Below, piece by piece: positions 15,729 through 23,678 of a stretch of 41,006 nucleotides of DNA; within the stretch, counting starts at the first letter, position 1; the number at the start of each line of letters is the position of its first letter. The position numbers and the translations under genes are program-made. The stretch covers positions 1-41,006 of the forward strand of contig JAKDNL010000008.1 in NCBI GenBank assembly GCA_030451825.1, in the 5' to 3' direction. The notes under the pieces are model-generated. The model did not search any database. It had not been told where the DNA came from and saw only the letters and a list, made by a program, of their open reading frames with translations. This stretch comes from Pseudonocardia sp. GTDB lineage: Bacteria > Actinomycetota > Actinomycetes > Mycobacteriales > Pseudonocardiaceae.

Positions 15729-15962
15729 ATGTTGGTCGGCCGGGTGTCGCACAACGTGGTCGCACCGACCAAACATCCCGGGCTGGCGGGCGCGAAGCTG
15801 CTGATGATCTCGTTCGACGACGGGAGCCCACTCCTACTCGCGACCGACGCGGTCGGCGCGGGCGAAGGCGACCGCGTCGTCGTGGCAACCGGCAGTCATG
15901 CGGTTGGCATCGTCGCACCGGAGACACCAACCGACGCGGTCGTGGTCGGGATCCTCGACTAG
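15729..15962 (+). CDS. Microcompartment pentameric vertex protein, BMC-P (EutN/CcmL family)
   Basis: 77 residues covering the whole EutN/CcmL barrel: MLVGRVSHNVVAPTKHPGLA, GAKLLMISF, ATDAVGAGEGDRVVVATGS and a C-terminal VVVGILD. These proteins form pentamers that cap the vertices of polyhedral shells. A strong ribosome site (CGGAGGAGA) precedes the ATG. A BMC-P gene alongside three BMC-H genes meets the minimum for a closed shell; no BMC-T (tandem-domain) gene is present in the window. Confidence 0.94.
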   Translation: MLVGRVSHNVVAPTKHPGLAGAKLLMISFDDGSPLLLATDAVGAGEGDRVVVATGSHAVGIVAPETPTDAVVVGILD

Positions 15963-16002
15963 AACCGACCGCCGCGAACGACACCGCATACGAGAGGACG
16001 AC

Positions 16003-16287
16003 ATGGACAGCGCTTTGGGCATGCTCGAGACCCGCGGGCTTACTGCGGCCGTGACCGGGACGGACGCGATGGTGAAGGCGGCCCGGGTCACGATCATCCG
16101 GACCGAGCAGATCGGCTCCGCCTACGTCACGGTGCTGATCCGCGGGGACGTCGCGTCGGTGCGCGCGGCCCTGGACGCGGGGGCCGAGGCGGCGAAGGAC
16201 TTCGGCGAGATCATTGGGGTGAACGTGATCCCGAGCCCGCACGCGGCCACGCAGGAGGCGTTGTCGCTGACGCCGGAGAACGGCTAG
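16003..16287 (+). CDS. Bacterial microcompartment shell protein, BMC-H (3)
   Basis: 94 residues and the most canonical of the three BMC-H proteins: ALGMLETRGLTAAVTGTDAM, KAARVTIIRTEQIGSAYVTV and LIRGDVASVRAALDAGAEAA, ending at IPSPHAATQEALS. The pore segment is QIGSAYV. The start ATG at 16003 follows GAGAGGA. The gene ends two bases before the ATG of the TrpB2-like gene, so shell tile and putative cargo are made from one message. Confidence 0.94.
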   Translation: MDSALGMLETRGLTAAVTGTDAMVKAARVTIIRTEQIGSAYVTVLIRGDVASVRAALDAGAEAAKDFGEIIGVNVIPSPHAATQEALSLTPENG

Positions 16288-16289
16288 GC

Positions 16290-17975
16290 ATGGCTCGGAC
16301 GCCGGTCCCCACGCACTGGTTCAACGTCAACGCGGCGATCCCGGAGCTCTACGAGCCCTATGTCGATCCCGAAACCAACGACCCGGTGACAGACCAGGCG
16401 CTCGAGGAACTCTTCGCGCCGGAGCTCGTCGCCCAGGAGGTGAACCGCGCCGACACGTGGCTGCCGATCCCCGAGGAGGTGCTGCGCCGCCTCAGTACCT
16501 GGCGGCCGACCCCACTCCTGCGGGCCCGCGGCCTCGAGGCCGCTCTCGACACCCGGTGTCGGATCCTCTACAAGTACGAGGGCGCGTCCCCGATTGGCAG
16601 CCACAAGGCCAACTCCGGCGTCGCACAGGCATACTTCACCAAACGGTCGGGCCGCGACCGGGTGTACGCCGAGACTGGGGCCGGCCAGTGGGGCAGCGCG
16701 ATCAGCCTGGGCAGCGCGTTCAACGGGCTGGGGTGCTCGGTGTTCATGGTCGGCAGCAGCTTCGATTCGAAGCCCTCGCGGCGCATCCTGATGGAGACGT
16801 TCGGCTCCACGGTTGAGCGCAGTCCCACCGAGCACACCGACGCAGGGCGAAGCGAGCGCGCGCGCACCCCGGACTCCACCGGCGGCCTCGGGCTCGCGAT
16901 CGCTGAGGCCGTCGAGGCGACTAAGGCAGACCCAGCGGCGTCGTACGCCCTGGGCAGCGCATTCGGCTTCGTCTGCCTGCATCAGACGATCATCGGGCAA
17001 GAGCTGAAGGACCAACTCGTCGACGCAGGGGTCGAAGCCGACGTGCTGATCTCCTGCATCGGTGGTGGCAGCAGCTTCGGGGGCGTAATCTTCCCGTTCC
17101 TCACCGACCCCCCCGGACGGCGCCCGGAACTGATCGCCGCTGAGTCGAACGCGGTGCCCAAGGTGACCCGCGGCGAGTTCACCTACGACCACGGGGACTC
17201 GTCGGGCCTCACCCCCCTGATCAAGATGTACACGCTGGGACACAAGTTCGCACCGCCCAGCATCCACTCCGGCGGGCTGCGCTACCACGGCCTCGCCCCC
17301 CAGGTCAGCAAGCTGATCAATCTCGGCATGGGCCGTGCGGAGGCGTACGCCCAGCTGGAGATCTTCGACGCGGCCACGCTCTTCGCCCGGACCGAGGGCA
17401 TTGTGCCGGCGCCGGAGGCGGCCCACGGCATCGCGGCCGCGTGCCACTACGCGACCAAGCACCGGGACGAGGAGCGGACGGTCGTCTTCTGCCTTACCGG
17501 GCACGGGTTCTTCGACCTCCCGGCCTACCAGACCTACCTGACCGGGAATATGGAGGACTCGGACACTCCGGACGACCTCATCGAAAAGTCGCTGAGCGGG
17601 CTCTCGCGCGTCTCGGGCACTCGGCCGACGAGCCTGGCGTCCGGCCGCGACACCGCGTTCGCGGGATGGCAGCGACGACACGCGGGCGCCCGTACGAGCC
17701 CACCGCGCCGCGGCGACCGGGACTCACCGGCCGCCCGTGCCGGCGCCACGTCCCCGCTCGGCCGAGTCTCCAGGGCCGACGGCGACCGCGCCGCCAGCGC
17801 CGCCGACTCCACTGTCACGGACCTCACCGGCGCACAGGTCGTCACAGAGCGCACCCTCGGCGGGTGTGCCCCTGACACGACGGTGATCGTCGTGCAGCCG
17901 GGGGCCGTGCTGACGCCGTCGGCCCGCAGCGAGCTCCGGCGTCGAGGGATCGCCGTCCGGAACAACGAACGATGA
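16290..17975 (+). CDS. TrpB2-type tryptophan synthase beta-like enzyme with a C-terminal BMC-associated module
   Basis: 561 residues against about 420-450 for TrpB2. The core (1 to about 425) is a TrpB-like PLP enzyme: WRPTPLLRARGL, the PLP lysine in SPIGSHKANSGVAQ, the catalytic Glu in YAETGAGQWGSA, SCIGGGSSFGG for the phosphate, and FCLTGHGFFD near the end. TrpB2 enzymes make tryptophan from serine and indole without a TrpA partner. Residues 425-507 are Arg/Ser/Pro/Ala-rich and probably unstructured. Residues 509-561 fold back into an ordered sequence with VTERTL, VIVVQPGAVLTPSARSELR and RRGIAV, which resembles the short TE-x-x-L...G-a-i-TP-x-AR...RGI module at the ends of EutQ and other BMC-associated proteins. 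The layout enzyme-linker-module fits a cargo. The TGA overlaps the next ATG. Confidence 0.88.
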   Translation: MARTPVPTHWFNVNAAIPELYEPYVDPETNDPVTDQALEELFAPELVAQEVNRADTWLPIPEEVLRRLSTWRPTPLLRARGLEAALDTRCRILYKYEGASPIGSHKANSGVAQAYFTKRSGRDRVYAETGAGQWGSAISLGSAFNGLGCSVFMVGSSFDSKPSRRILMETFGSTVERSPTEHTDAGRSERARTPDSTGGLGLAIAEAVEATKADPAASYALGSAFGFVCLHQTIIGQELKDQLVDAGVEADVLISCIGGGSSFGGVIFPFLTDPPGRRPELIAAESNAVPKVTRGEFTYDHGDSSGLTPLIKMYTLGHKFAPPSIHSGGLRYHGLAPQVSKLINLGMGRAEAYAQLEIFDAATLFARTEGIVPAPEAAHGIAAACHYATKHRDEERTVVFCLTGHGFFDLPAYQTYLTGNMEDSDTPDDLIEKSLSGLSRVSGTRPTSLASGRDTAFAGWQRRHAGARTSPPRRGDRDSPAARAGATSPLGRVSRADGDRAASAADSTVTDLTGAQVVTERTLGGCAPDTTVIVVQPGAVLTPSARSELRRRGIAVRNNER

Positions 17976-19000
17976 ATCGGCTCGGAGCGGCCGGTGGGCG
18001 GCCGGCGGCGGCCGTCGCCACGTGCGGACGCCTCGCCGAGCTGGACGCCAAGATGGCGCACGGGATCCTGCGCTACTGCGACCATGTCGTCGCGGTCGTC
18101 GACCCCCGCCACGCCGGAGGCCGGTTGCGCGAGATCGTGCCGTACGCCGAGTGCGACGTCCCCGTGGTCGCGGGCCTGGACGACCTGCCGCCCGGCGTCG
18201 AGGAGATCGTCGTCGGCGCCGCACCACCAGGAGGGGCTGGCGACGGAGCCGTGCTCGAGACCGTGCGCGACGCCCTTGGACGAGGGCTGTGGGTGGTCCA
18301 CGGCCTGCACACCACGTTCGCCGACCACCCCGACCTCGCCGACGCGCTCGACCGACTTGTCGAGCTGCGCCACGTGCCGCTGCCCGACATTGTCGCGCGC
18401 GGTCGCTGCGCCGAGCTGCCCGGTGACCGGATCCTCACCGTGGCCTCCGACTGCGCATCCGGGAAGATGACAACGGCTCTCGAGCTCTGGTCCGGCCTGC
18501 GCCGTCGCGGCAAAGACGCGGCGTTCGTGGCCACCGGGCAGACCGGGATGTACATCAGCGGCGCTGGCTTCCCCCTCGACGCGGTGCGGGCCGACTTCGC
18601 CGCCGGTGTGGTGGAGTCCTACGTCCTCGACCACACCGACCACGACTACACGGTAGTGGAGGGCCAGGGGGCGATCACGCACCCTGCCTACAGTGGTGTC
18701 TCGCTGGCCTTACTGCACGGCGCAGCCCCGAACAAGCTGGTGTTCTGCCACGACGTCGGCCGCTCGGTGCTGGAGTACTTCGATCGCTCCATCGAGGATC
18801 TCGCCGGCCAGATCGCCCTCACCGAGCGGCTGGCCGGAGTCCTGCGCCCCGCCACCACCGTCGCGGTGGTGGCGATGTCGCGCGGCCTCGACACCGCCGG
18901 CGCGCGGGCAGCGCGGCAGGAGCTCTCCCGGGTACTGTCGCTACCGGTCTTCGACGCCACGGAGGCGACCGACGGCCTCGTCGAGGCGATCACCCGGTGA
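17972..19000 (+). CDS. DUF1611 family P-loop protein (DgcN-like)
   Basis: 342 residues of usual family length. An N-terminal Rossmann-like half (residues 1-145) is followed by a P-loop half with VASDCASGKMTTALEL, then FVATGQTGMYISG, YTVVEGQGAITHPAY and KLVFCHD. DUF1611 genes commonly sit next to enolase-superfamily epimerases, as here. Family members named DgcN are reported to N-acetylate D-glutamate in the DgcN-DgcA route. By analogy this protein may N-acylate an amino acid before inversion by the next gene product. The ATG at 17972 overlaps the TrpB2 stop, so it is tightly coupled to the putative cargo enzyme. Substrate unknown. Confidence 0.8.
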   Translation: MNRLGAAGGRPAAAVATCGRLAELDAKMAHGILRYCDHVVAVVDPRHAGGRLREIVPYAECDVPVVAGLDDLPPGVEEIVVGAAPPGGAGDGAVLETVRDALGRGLWVVHGLHTTFADHPDLADALDRLVELRHVPLPDIVARGRCAELPGDRILTVASDCASGKMTTALELWSGLRRRGKDAAFVATGQTGMYISGAGFPLDAVRADFAAGVVESYVLDHTDHDYTVVEGQGAITHPAYSGVSLALLHGAAPNKLVFCHDVGRSVLEYFDRSIEDLAGQIALTERLAGVLRPATTVAVVAMSRGLDTAGARAARQELSRVLSLPVFDATEATDGLVEAITR

Positions 19001-20022
19001 GGCCGATGTCCGTGACGCTGACCTCGTGGCGCCGGACGGTGCCGGTCGCGCGGGAGTTCCGCGTCAGTCACACGGGAGTGACGACGGTCGAGGTCCTCAC
19101 GCTGCAGGCGACCGGTCGGGACACCACGGGCGTGGGCGTCGTGGCCGTCGGCCCGTGGCGGCCGGTCGACCCGGACGAGGTCGAGCGGTGCGCCCGGAGG
19201 CTGGTCGAGCAGGTACTCGCGGGTCCCTCGGCGCCAGGGCCGATACTCGTCGACCGGTTGCGGCGGGCCGTGCGACCCTGGTGGACGGACGCCCCAGCCG
19301 CCTGCCAGCTGGCCGAGATGTGTGTGCTGGACAGCGCATGCCACGCGTCCGGCCGGCCCCTGTGGCAGTTTCTCGGGCTGCCCCGCCCACCCGTGCGGCT
19401 CGACCTGTTCCGGACGCTGTCTCTCGGTGCGGCGCCGCCGACGAGCTCCTGCCGCAGCCTGCTCAAGGTGAAGCTCGGCGGGGCGACTGACGCCGCCGTG
19501 CTGGACGCCCTCGTGCGCTCCGGTCACCGCCACCGTTCCGTGCTGCTCGACGTCAACCGCGGGTGGGACCGTGACGACGTGACGGCGCTGCTCCCCCACC
19601 TGCGGGCCCTGCAACCGATGGCCCTGGAGGACCCGGTCCGCGACCGGGCCCTGCTGCCGGTGGTGCGCGAGGCACTGCCCGACGTGCCGATCCTGCTCGA
19701 CGAGGGTGTGGACTCGGTGCAGGCGGTGGATGCGGCCGCCGCGGTCGCGGACGGGGTCAACCTCAAGGTCGCCAAGTTCGGCGGGCTGCTGCCCACACTC
19801 GACGCCGCCGAGCGGGCGTCCCGCGCGGGTTGCCGGGTGATGCTGGGGTGCTTCCTCGAGCCGCCGGCAGCGATCGGCTACGCGGCGACGATGGCAGGCC
19901 TCACCGAGTGGCAGGACCTGGACGGCCACACCTGGCTCGAACACGGATGGCCCGACGACCGCCTCGCGATCGACTCAGACATGGTGGGGCCGCCGCGTCT
20001 GGTCCGGGGAGCGTCCGGGTGA
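18997..20022 (+). CDS. Enolase-superfamily dipeptide / N-acyl amino acid epimerase (DgcA-like)
   Basis: 341 residues. The muconate-lactonizing-enzyme-subgroup residues are in place: the general base lysines in LLKVKLGG (K-x-K), the metal ligands in LLDVNRGW (Asp), ALEDPV (Glu) and LLDEGVDS (Asp), and the opposing lysine in NLKVAKFGG. Such enzymes epimerise L-Ala-D/L-Glu dipeptides or N-acylated amino acids through an enolate. GTG at 18997 overlaps the DUF1611 stop. The pair suggests stereochemical inversion of an N-acylated amino acid within the pathway, perhaps a TrpB product or its precursor (inference). Confidence 0.85.
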   Translation: MRPMSVTLTSWRRTVPVAREFRVSHTGVTTVEVLTLQATGRDTTGVGVVAVGPWRPVDPDEVERCARRLVEQVLAGPSAPGPILVDRLRRAVRPWWTDAPAACQLAEMCVLDSACHASGRPLWQFLGLPRPPVRLDLFRTLSLGAAPPTSSCRSLLKVKLGGATDAAVLDALVRSGHRHRSVLLDVNRGWDRDDVTALLPHLRALQPMALEDPVRDRALLPVVREALPDVPILLDEGVDSVQAVDAAAAVADGVNLKVAKFGGLLPTLDAAERASRAGCRVMLGCFLEPPAAIGYAATMAGLTEWQDLDGHTWLEHGWPDDRLAIDSDMVGPPRLVRGASG

Positions 20023-20789
20023 TCGCCCTACACCGACCTCCGGGGACCCGGGCCGCCATCGTGCACACCCACCGCCAGGGGCCGGGTGGCCGCGTGGCCC
20101 GGGTGTTGCTGGGTGGACTCGGCTCGGCCGCCACCCTTGACCTCCTGCCGGCGCTGGCCCACCCGCTGCTCGACCGCGGTTCGGTCACCGTGATGGACTG
20201 GGTCGGTGCAGGCTGGAGCGACCACGACGACGCGTGGGGCCACCGCCTGGAGGACCATGCCGGCACGGTCGTCTCCCTCCTCGACCACCTCGGGCTGCGC
20301 GGCGTCTCGCTCGTCGGGCACAGTTTCGGCGGCTCCGTGGCCGTGCTGGTTGCCGCCGGGCGCCCCGACCTGGTGGGCCACCTGGTCGTGGCCGAGCCCA
20401 ACCTCGACCCCGGCGTCGGGACCTTCTCCGCAGCCGTCGCCGGCTGGGACGAGGCGTCGTTCGTCGCCACCGGCCACGCGGCCGTGCTCGCGGACCTGCG
20501 CGCCGCCAGCGATCCGACCGCGGCGGCGCTGGCCCGCACCCTCGCCTGGGCTAGCCCCGTCGGCCTGCATCGCGCGGCGGTCTCGCTGCTGTCCGACCGG
20601 CGTCCCACGCTGCGGGCGCTGCTGAGCGGCCTCGCCGTGGAGCGGACGTTCCTGGCCGGTGCGCGCAGCGACGTCGACTTGGATGCGGCCGCCGCCACCG
20701 GCTGCACGGTGCGCGTCGTGCCCGACGCGGGCCACCACATGCCCGCGGACAACCTCGAGGGCTTCTGCGCCGCCGTCGCCGCCTGCTAG
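20019..20789 (+). CDS. Alpha/beta hydrolase
   Basis: 256 residues from the GTG at 20019, which overlaps the epimerase stop. The nucleophile elbow is SLVGHSFGGSVAVL (Ser in GHSFG), the oxyanion region lies near LLGGLGSA, VMDWVGAGWSD resembles the D-x-x-G-x-G-x-S segment, and the catalytic His is in VPDAGHHMP. It could be an amidase, lactonase or esterase. The cluster has tryptophan dioxygenase and kynureninase but no recognisable kynurenine formamidase, so this is the best local candidate for that step, or for removing the acyl group added by the DUF1611 protein. The stop overlaps the convergent carrier-protein gene. Confidence 0.85.
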   Translation: MIALHRPPGTRAAIVHTHRQGPGGRVARVLLGGLGSAATLDLLPALAHPLLDRGSVTVMDWVGAGWSDHDDAWGHRLEDHAGTVVSLLDHLGLRGVSLVGHSFGGSVAVLVAAGRPDLVGHLVVAEPNLDPGVGTFSAAVAGWDEASFVATGHAAVLADLRAASDPTAAALARTLAWASPVGLHRAAVSLLSDRRPTLRALLSGLAVERTFLAGARSDVDLDAAAATGCTVRVVPDAGHHMPADNLEGFCAAVAAC

Positions 20790-21088
20790 CCGAGCTGCCC
20801 GCGCACCAGACCGGTGAGCAGGCCGACGTTCGTGACCGCCTCACCGGAGAGGTCATCGATGTCGAACTCGATGTCGAACTCTGCCTCCACGGCCTCCACG
20901 AACGCCATCAGGCGAACTGAGTCCAACCAGACGACCTCGGAGAGCACCGTGTCGATCGTGAGGCGAACGTCCTCGGCGAGGCCGAGATCGGAGCGGGCCA
21001 CCCGAGTGAGCCTCGCCAGGATCTCGTCCTCCTCCGTCGCGCTTGTCGCCATCCCGGTGTCCCTCCGCGTCGTGTCGCTCGTCGTCAT
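20786..21088 (-). CDS. Acyl carrier protein
   Basis: 100 residues from the ATG at 21088 that overlaps the preceding stop; MATSATEED at 21052 is a possible inner start. The phosphopantetheine serine is residue 57 in VVWLDSVRLMAFVEAVEAEF, followed by DIEFDIDDLSGEAVTNVGLL, a normal carrier-protein helix pattern with acidic helices. Residues 1-20 are polar and unstructured. It is the last gene of the tdo-kynureninase-ligase-dehydrogenase operon. It should be loaded by the adenylation enzyme after modification by the transferase encoded at 8500. Confidence 0.9.
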   Translation of the reverse strand: MTTSDTTRRDTGMATSATEEDEILARLTRVARSDLGLAEDVRLTIDTVLSEVVWLDSVRLMAFVEAVEAEFDIEFDIDDLSGEAVTNVGLLTGLVRGQLG

Positions 21089-22134
21089 CCGGTGCCCTCC
21101 AGCGCGTCCTGGGCCAGGCGGTCCTGGAGGACCTCGGACGCGCCACCTGCGATGCCAAGCCAACGCACGTCGTCGACCGCGTGCGTCCAGCTTCCTCCCT
21201 TGACCCAGGCATCGGCCCCACCTACGTGCTGCATCTCGACGGCTAGCTTCCGCACGAATGCTGCCGCTCCCAGCTTGATCGCGTAGACGTCTTGCCACGA
21301 CGCGCACCCGGCACCGACACCGTCCACGACGGCGCGCGCGGCCGCGGCGAGGTTGCGCTGCTCGGCCCACCATGCGCCGAGGCGCAGTCGGTGGTGGCCG
21401 TGCCGGTCCAGGCGGGTGCCGAAGACGGTGCGCTCCGACAGGTGCGCTCCGAGGTCCTGGAGCAGGACCCGGCCGACGTGCACCCCGAGGCAGCCGATGA
21501 TCGCCCGCTCGAACAGCAGAACCTCGGTGAGGTAGGAGAACCCGCGGCCGGCCCGTCCGATCCGGCGCTCGGGGGGCGCGGGCGCGCCGTCGAGCCGGAT
21601 GTCGGCCAGACGCATCAGCCGCGCCCCCGCGCCGCCGAGGTCGGCGGTGTGCACGTCCGCCCGGTCCACCCGGTACAGGTCTATAAGGGGCAGCGAGGCA
21701 CCACCATCGCCGGCGCGGGCGGCGACGAGGTGTACGTCGGCGACGGAACCGTTGGCGATGTAACTCTTCGTCCCCAGTAGCGTCGGTGGGTCGCCCGGCT
21801 GCACGTGCGTCGACATCGCCCCGAGATCCGAGCCGGACGCCCGCTCTGTGAGCGCCACGGCGAGCCGGACCTCCCCGGCCTCGACGGCCGGCAGCAAGTC
21901 GGTCGCCCGGGCACGATCGAGCAGACGCGCACCGATCTCGTTGATCGCGAAGGCGCCGGCCAGACCGACGTCACGCGTCTCGACCAGGCAGCTCAGCACG
22001 CGGTCGACCTCCCGCAGATCTCGGGTGCCGATCGGCACCAGGCCAGCGAGGGCGCGCCAGTCGTCCGCCGGTACGTGGCCGACCTCGTGCCAGCCCGCCA
22101 GCCGGGGCCGGACGAAGTCCAAGACCGCGCTCAC
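21085..22134 (-). CDS. Acyl-CoA dehydrogenase family flavoprotein
   Basis: 349 residues, slightly short for the family. The FAD/substrate region contains LAVALTERASGSDLGAM and TKSYIANGSVADVHLV; GRGFSYLTEVLLFERAIIG and the C-terminal LGIAGGASEVLQDRLAQ complete the fold. The position of the MCAD-type catalytic Glu is Gly here, as in members whose base lies elsewhere. With an adenylation enzyme and a carrier protein in one coupled operon, it resembles PltE/RedW-type enzymes that oxidise an aminoacyl group on a carrier protein (prolyl to pyrrolyl). That analogy is inference; the acyl group is not known. GTG start at 22134 overlaps the ligase stop. Confidence 0.82.
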   Translation of the reverse strand: MSAVLDFVRPRLAGWHEVGHVPADDWRALAGLVPIGTRDLREVDRVLSCLVETRDVGLAGAFAINEIGARLLDRARATDLLPAVEAGEVRLAVALTERASGSDLGAMSTHVQPGDPPTLLGTKSYIANGSVADVHLVAARAGDGGASLPLIDLYRVDRADVHTADLGGAGARLMRLADIRLDGAPAPPERRIGRAGRGFSYLTEVLLFERAIIGCLGVHVGRVLLQDLGAHLSERTVFGTRLDRHGHHRLRLGAWWAEQRNLAAAARAVVDGVGAGCASWQDVYAIKLGAAAFVRKLAVEMQHVGGADAWVKGGSWTHAVDDVRWLGIAGGASEVLQDRLAQDALEGTG

Positions 22135-23678
22135 GCCGCGCCCGTCCTGGCGCGGGCGGTCACAGCCGCCATGTCAATCTTGCCGCCGGACGTCCGAGGT
22201 ATCCGGTCCTCGACGATGATCCGCTGCGGCACCATGTAAGAGGGCACGAGGGCTCCCACGCACGCCACCAGCTCGGATCCGGTGGGTGCACCCTGGGCCG
22301 TGTCGACCTCGACGACGGCGACGAGGTGGGTGCCCGACGGGTCAGGCACCACCACCGCCTCCCGAACCGACCCGACGGACTCGAGCGCTCGCTCCACCTC
22401 GTCGGGGTGTACACGGTAGCCCCGAATCTTGATCAGCCTGCTCCGCCGGCCGTCGAAGTGGTAGCGGCCCGCTGCGCGGTGGACGAGATCCCCGGTGCGG
22501 AACCACCGGTTCCCTCGCCATCGCACCATGCCGTTGGCCTCGGCGTCCGCTACACCCCAGTAACCGATCATGACCTGTGCCCCGGAGACGAGCAGCTCAC
22601 CCGCGGAGCCGTCCGCGACCTCCGTCATCTCCGGCGACACGAGCGCGAACTCCGTGCCCGCCATGGGCGTCCCGATTGACAGCGGACCGGGCGCCGGATC
22701 GTCGCGCAGGTCGGGTACCTCGAAGAGGCTGCACGCGACCGTGCACTCGGTCGGCCCGTAGCCGTTGAATAGCCGGACCCCCGGCGAACGCAGCTGGAAG
22801 GCCCGGATGTCGTGGACCCGCGGAACCTCGCCGCCGAACCACACCGACCGCAGCGTGGGGACGCGCTCGGCGGAGTAGGAGCTGAATCGCCCGGACAGCA
22901 TCGAGACCACGTTCGGGGTACAGGAGAAGTCCGTGACGCCGTGCGCTGCGAGGACTGTGACCAGGTCGTTCACCATTGTCATCCGGGTGAAGAGGACGGT
23001 GCGACCACCCGTTCCCCACGGCGCGAGGACCTCCATCAGCACCGGATCGAAGTGCATCGGGAAGAAACTCAGGAACACGGTGGTGTCGTCGTAGCCCGCG
23101 CGCTCGATCGCCGCCTCGAGGAAGGCCGCGAGCGCGGCGCGGGAGATCACCACGCCCTTGGGTACGCCGGTGGTGCCCGAGGTGTACAGGATGTACGCTG
23201 GCTGCTCGCCTGAGTGGGGCTTGGCGAGCAGCCCGGCCGCCCGCGCCGGCTGAGCGGTCAGCGGCAGGTCCGCGCCGAACGTCGAGACCGGATGTGGCGC
23301 CACGGCCCCCGCGAACTGCTCTCGGTGGACGTCGTCGGTCACGACCAGCCCCGGCGCGCAGTCGGCCAGCAGGTGCGCCATCCGCGAAGCGGGCGACGAG
23401 ACGTCGATGGGCACCACGGCGACGCCGGTCCGCAGCCCCGCGAACAGCGCTGCGAGCGCGGGAATGCCCTTCGGCAGCAGTACCGCGAGCCGGTCACCGG
23501 CGACGAGCCCGCGAGCCGCGAAGAACTCGGCGATGGCGAGGACAAGCCCGGTGAACTCGTCCGCGCTCCAGGTCTCTCCCTCCGCGGTCACGAAGGCGGT
23601 GGAGTTCAGGGAGCTCGTCGCGGGCCGGGTCAGCACCACACTGAGGGCGTCGCTTCCGCCGTCCTGTGCCGTCGTCAT
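22131..23678 (-). CDS. Stand-alone adenylation enzyme (amino-acid or aryl-acid:carrier protein ligase)
   Basis: 515 residues with the full set of ANL motifs: YILYTSGTTGVPKGVV (A3), FFPMHFDPVLMEV (A4), NGYGPTECTV (A5), FRTGDLV (A7), RLIKIRGYRVHPDEVE (A8) and PRTSGGKID with the catalytic Lys (A10). It has the look of NRPS-type adenylation domains, with an Asp at the position that usually contacts an alpha-amino group (HFDPV), which mildly favours an amino acid. No carrier or condensation domain is attached; the separate carrier protein two genes downstream is the likely acceptor. The ATG overlaps the kynureninase stop, so kynurenine, alanine or anthranilate are contextual candidates. Confidence 0.85.
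   Translation of the reverse strand: MTTAQDGGSDALSVVLTRPATSSLNSTAFVTAEGETWSADEFTGLVLAIAEFFAARGLVAGDRLAVLLPKGIPALAALFAGLRTGVAVVPIDVSSPASRMAHLLADCAPGLVVTDDVHREQFAGAVAPHPVSTFGADLPLTAQPARAAGLLAKPHSGEQPAYILYTSGTTGVPKGVVISRAALAAFLEAAIERAGYDDTTVFLSFFPMHFDPVLMEVLAPWGTGGRTVLFTRMTMVNDLVTVLAAHGVTDFSCTPNVVSMLSGRFSSYSAERVPTLRSVWFGGEVPRVHDIRAFQLRSPGVRLFNGYGPTECTVACSLFEVPDLRDDPAPGPLSIGTPMAGTEFALVSPEMTEVADGSAGELLVSGAQVMIGYWGVADAEANGMVRWRGNRWFRTGDLVHRAAGRYHFDGRRSRLIKIRGYRVHPDEVERALESVGSVREAVVVPDPSGTHLVAVVEVDTAQGAPTGSELVACVGALVPSYMVPQRIIVEDRIPRTSGGKIDMAAVTARARTGAA

Noticed and set aside
10453-20789. Carboxysome, or Pdu/Eut-type metabolosome
   Set aside because: No RuBisCO, carbonic anhydrase, diol dehydratase, ethanolamine lyase, glycyl-radical enzyme or aldehyde dehydrogenase is encoded near the shell genes.
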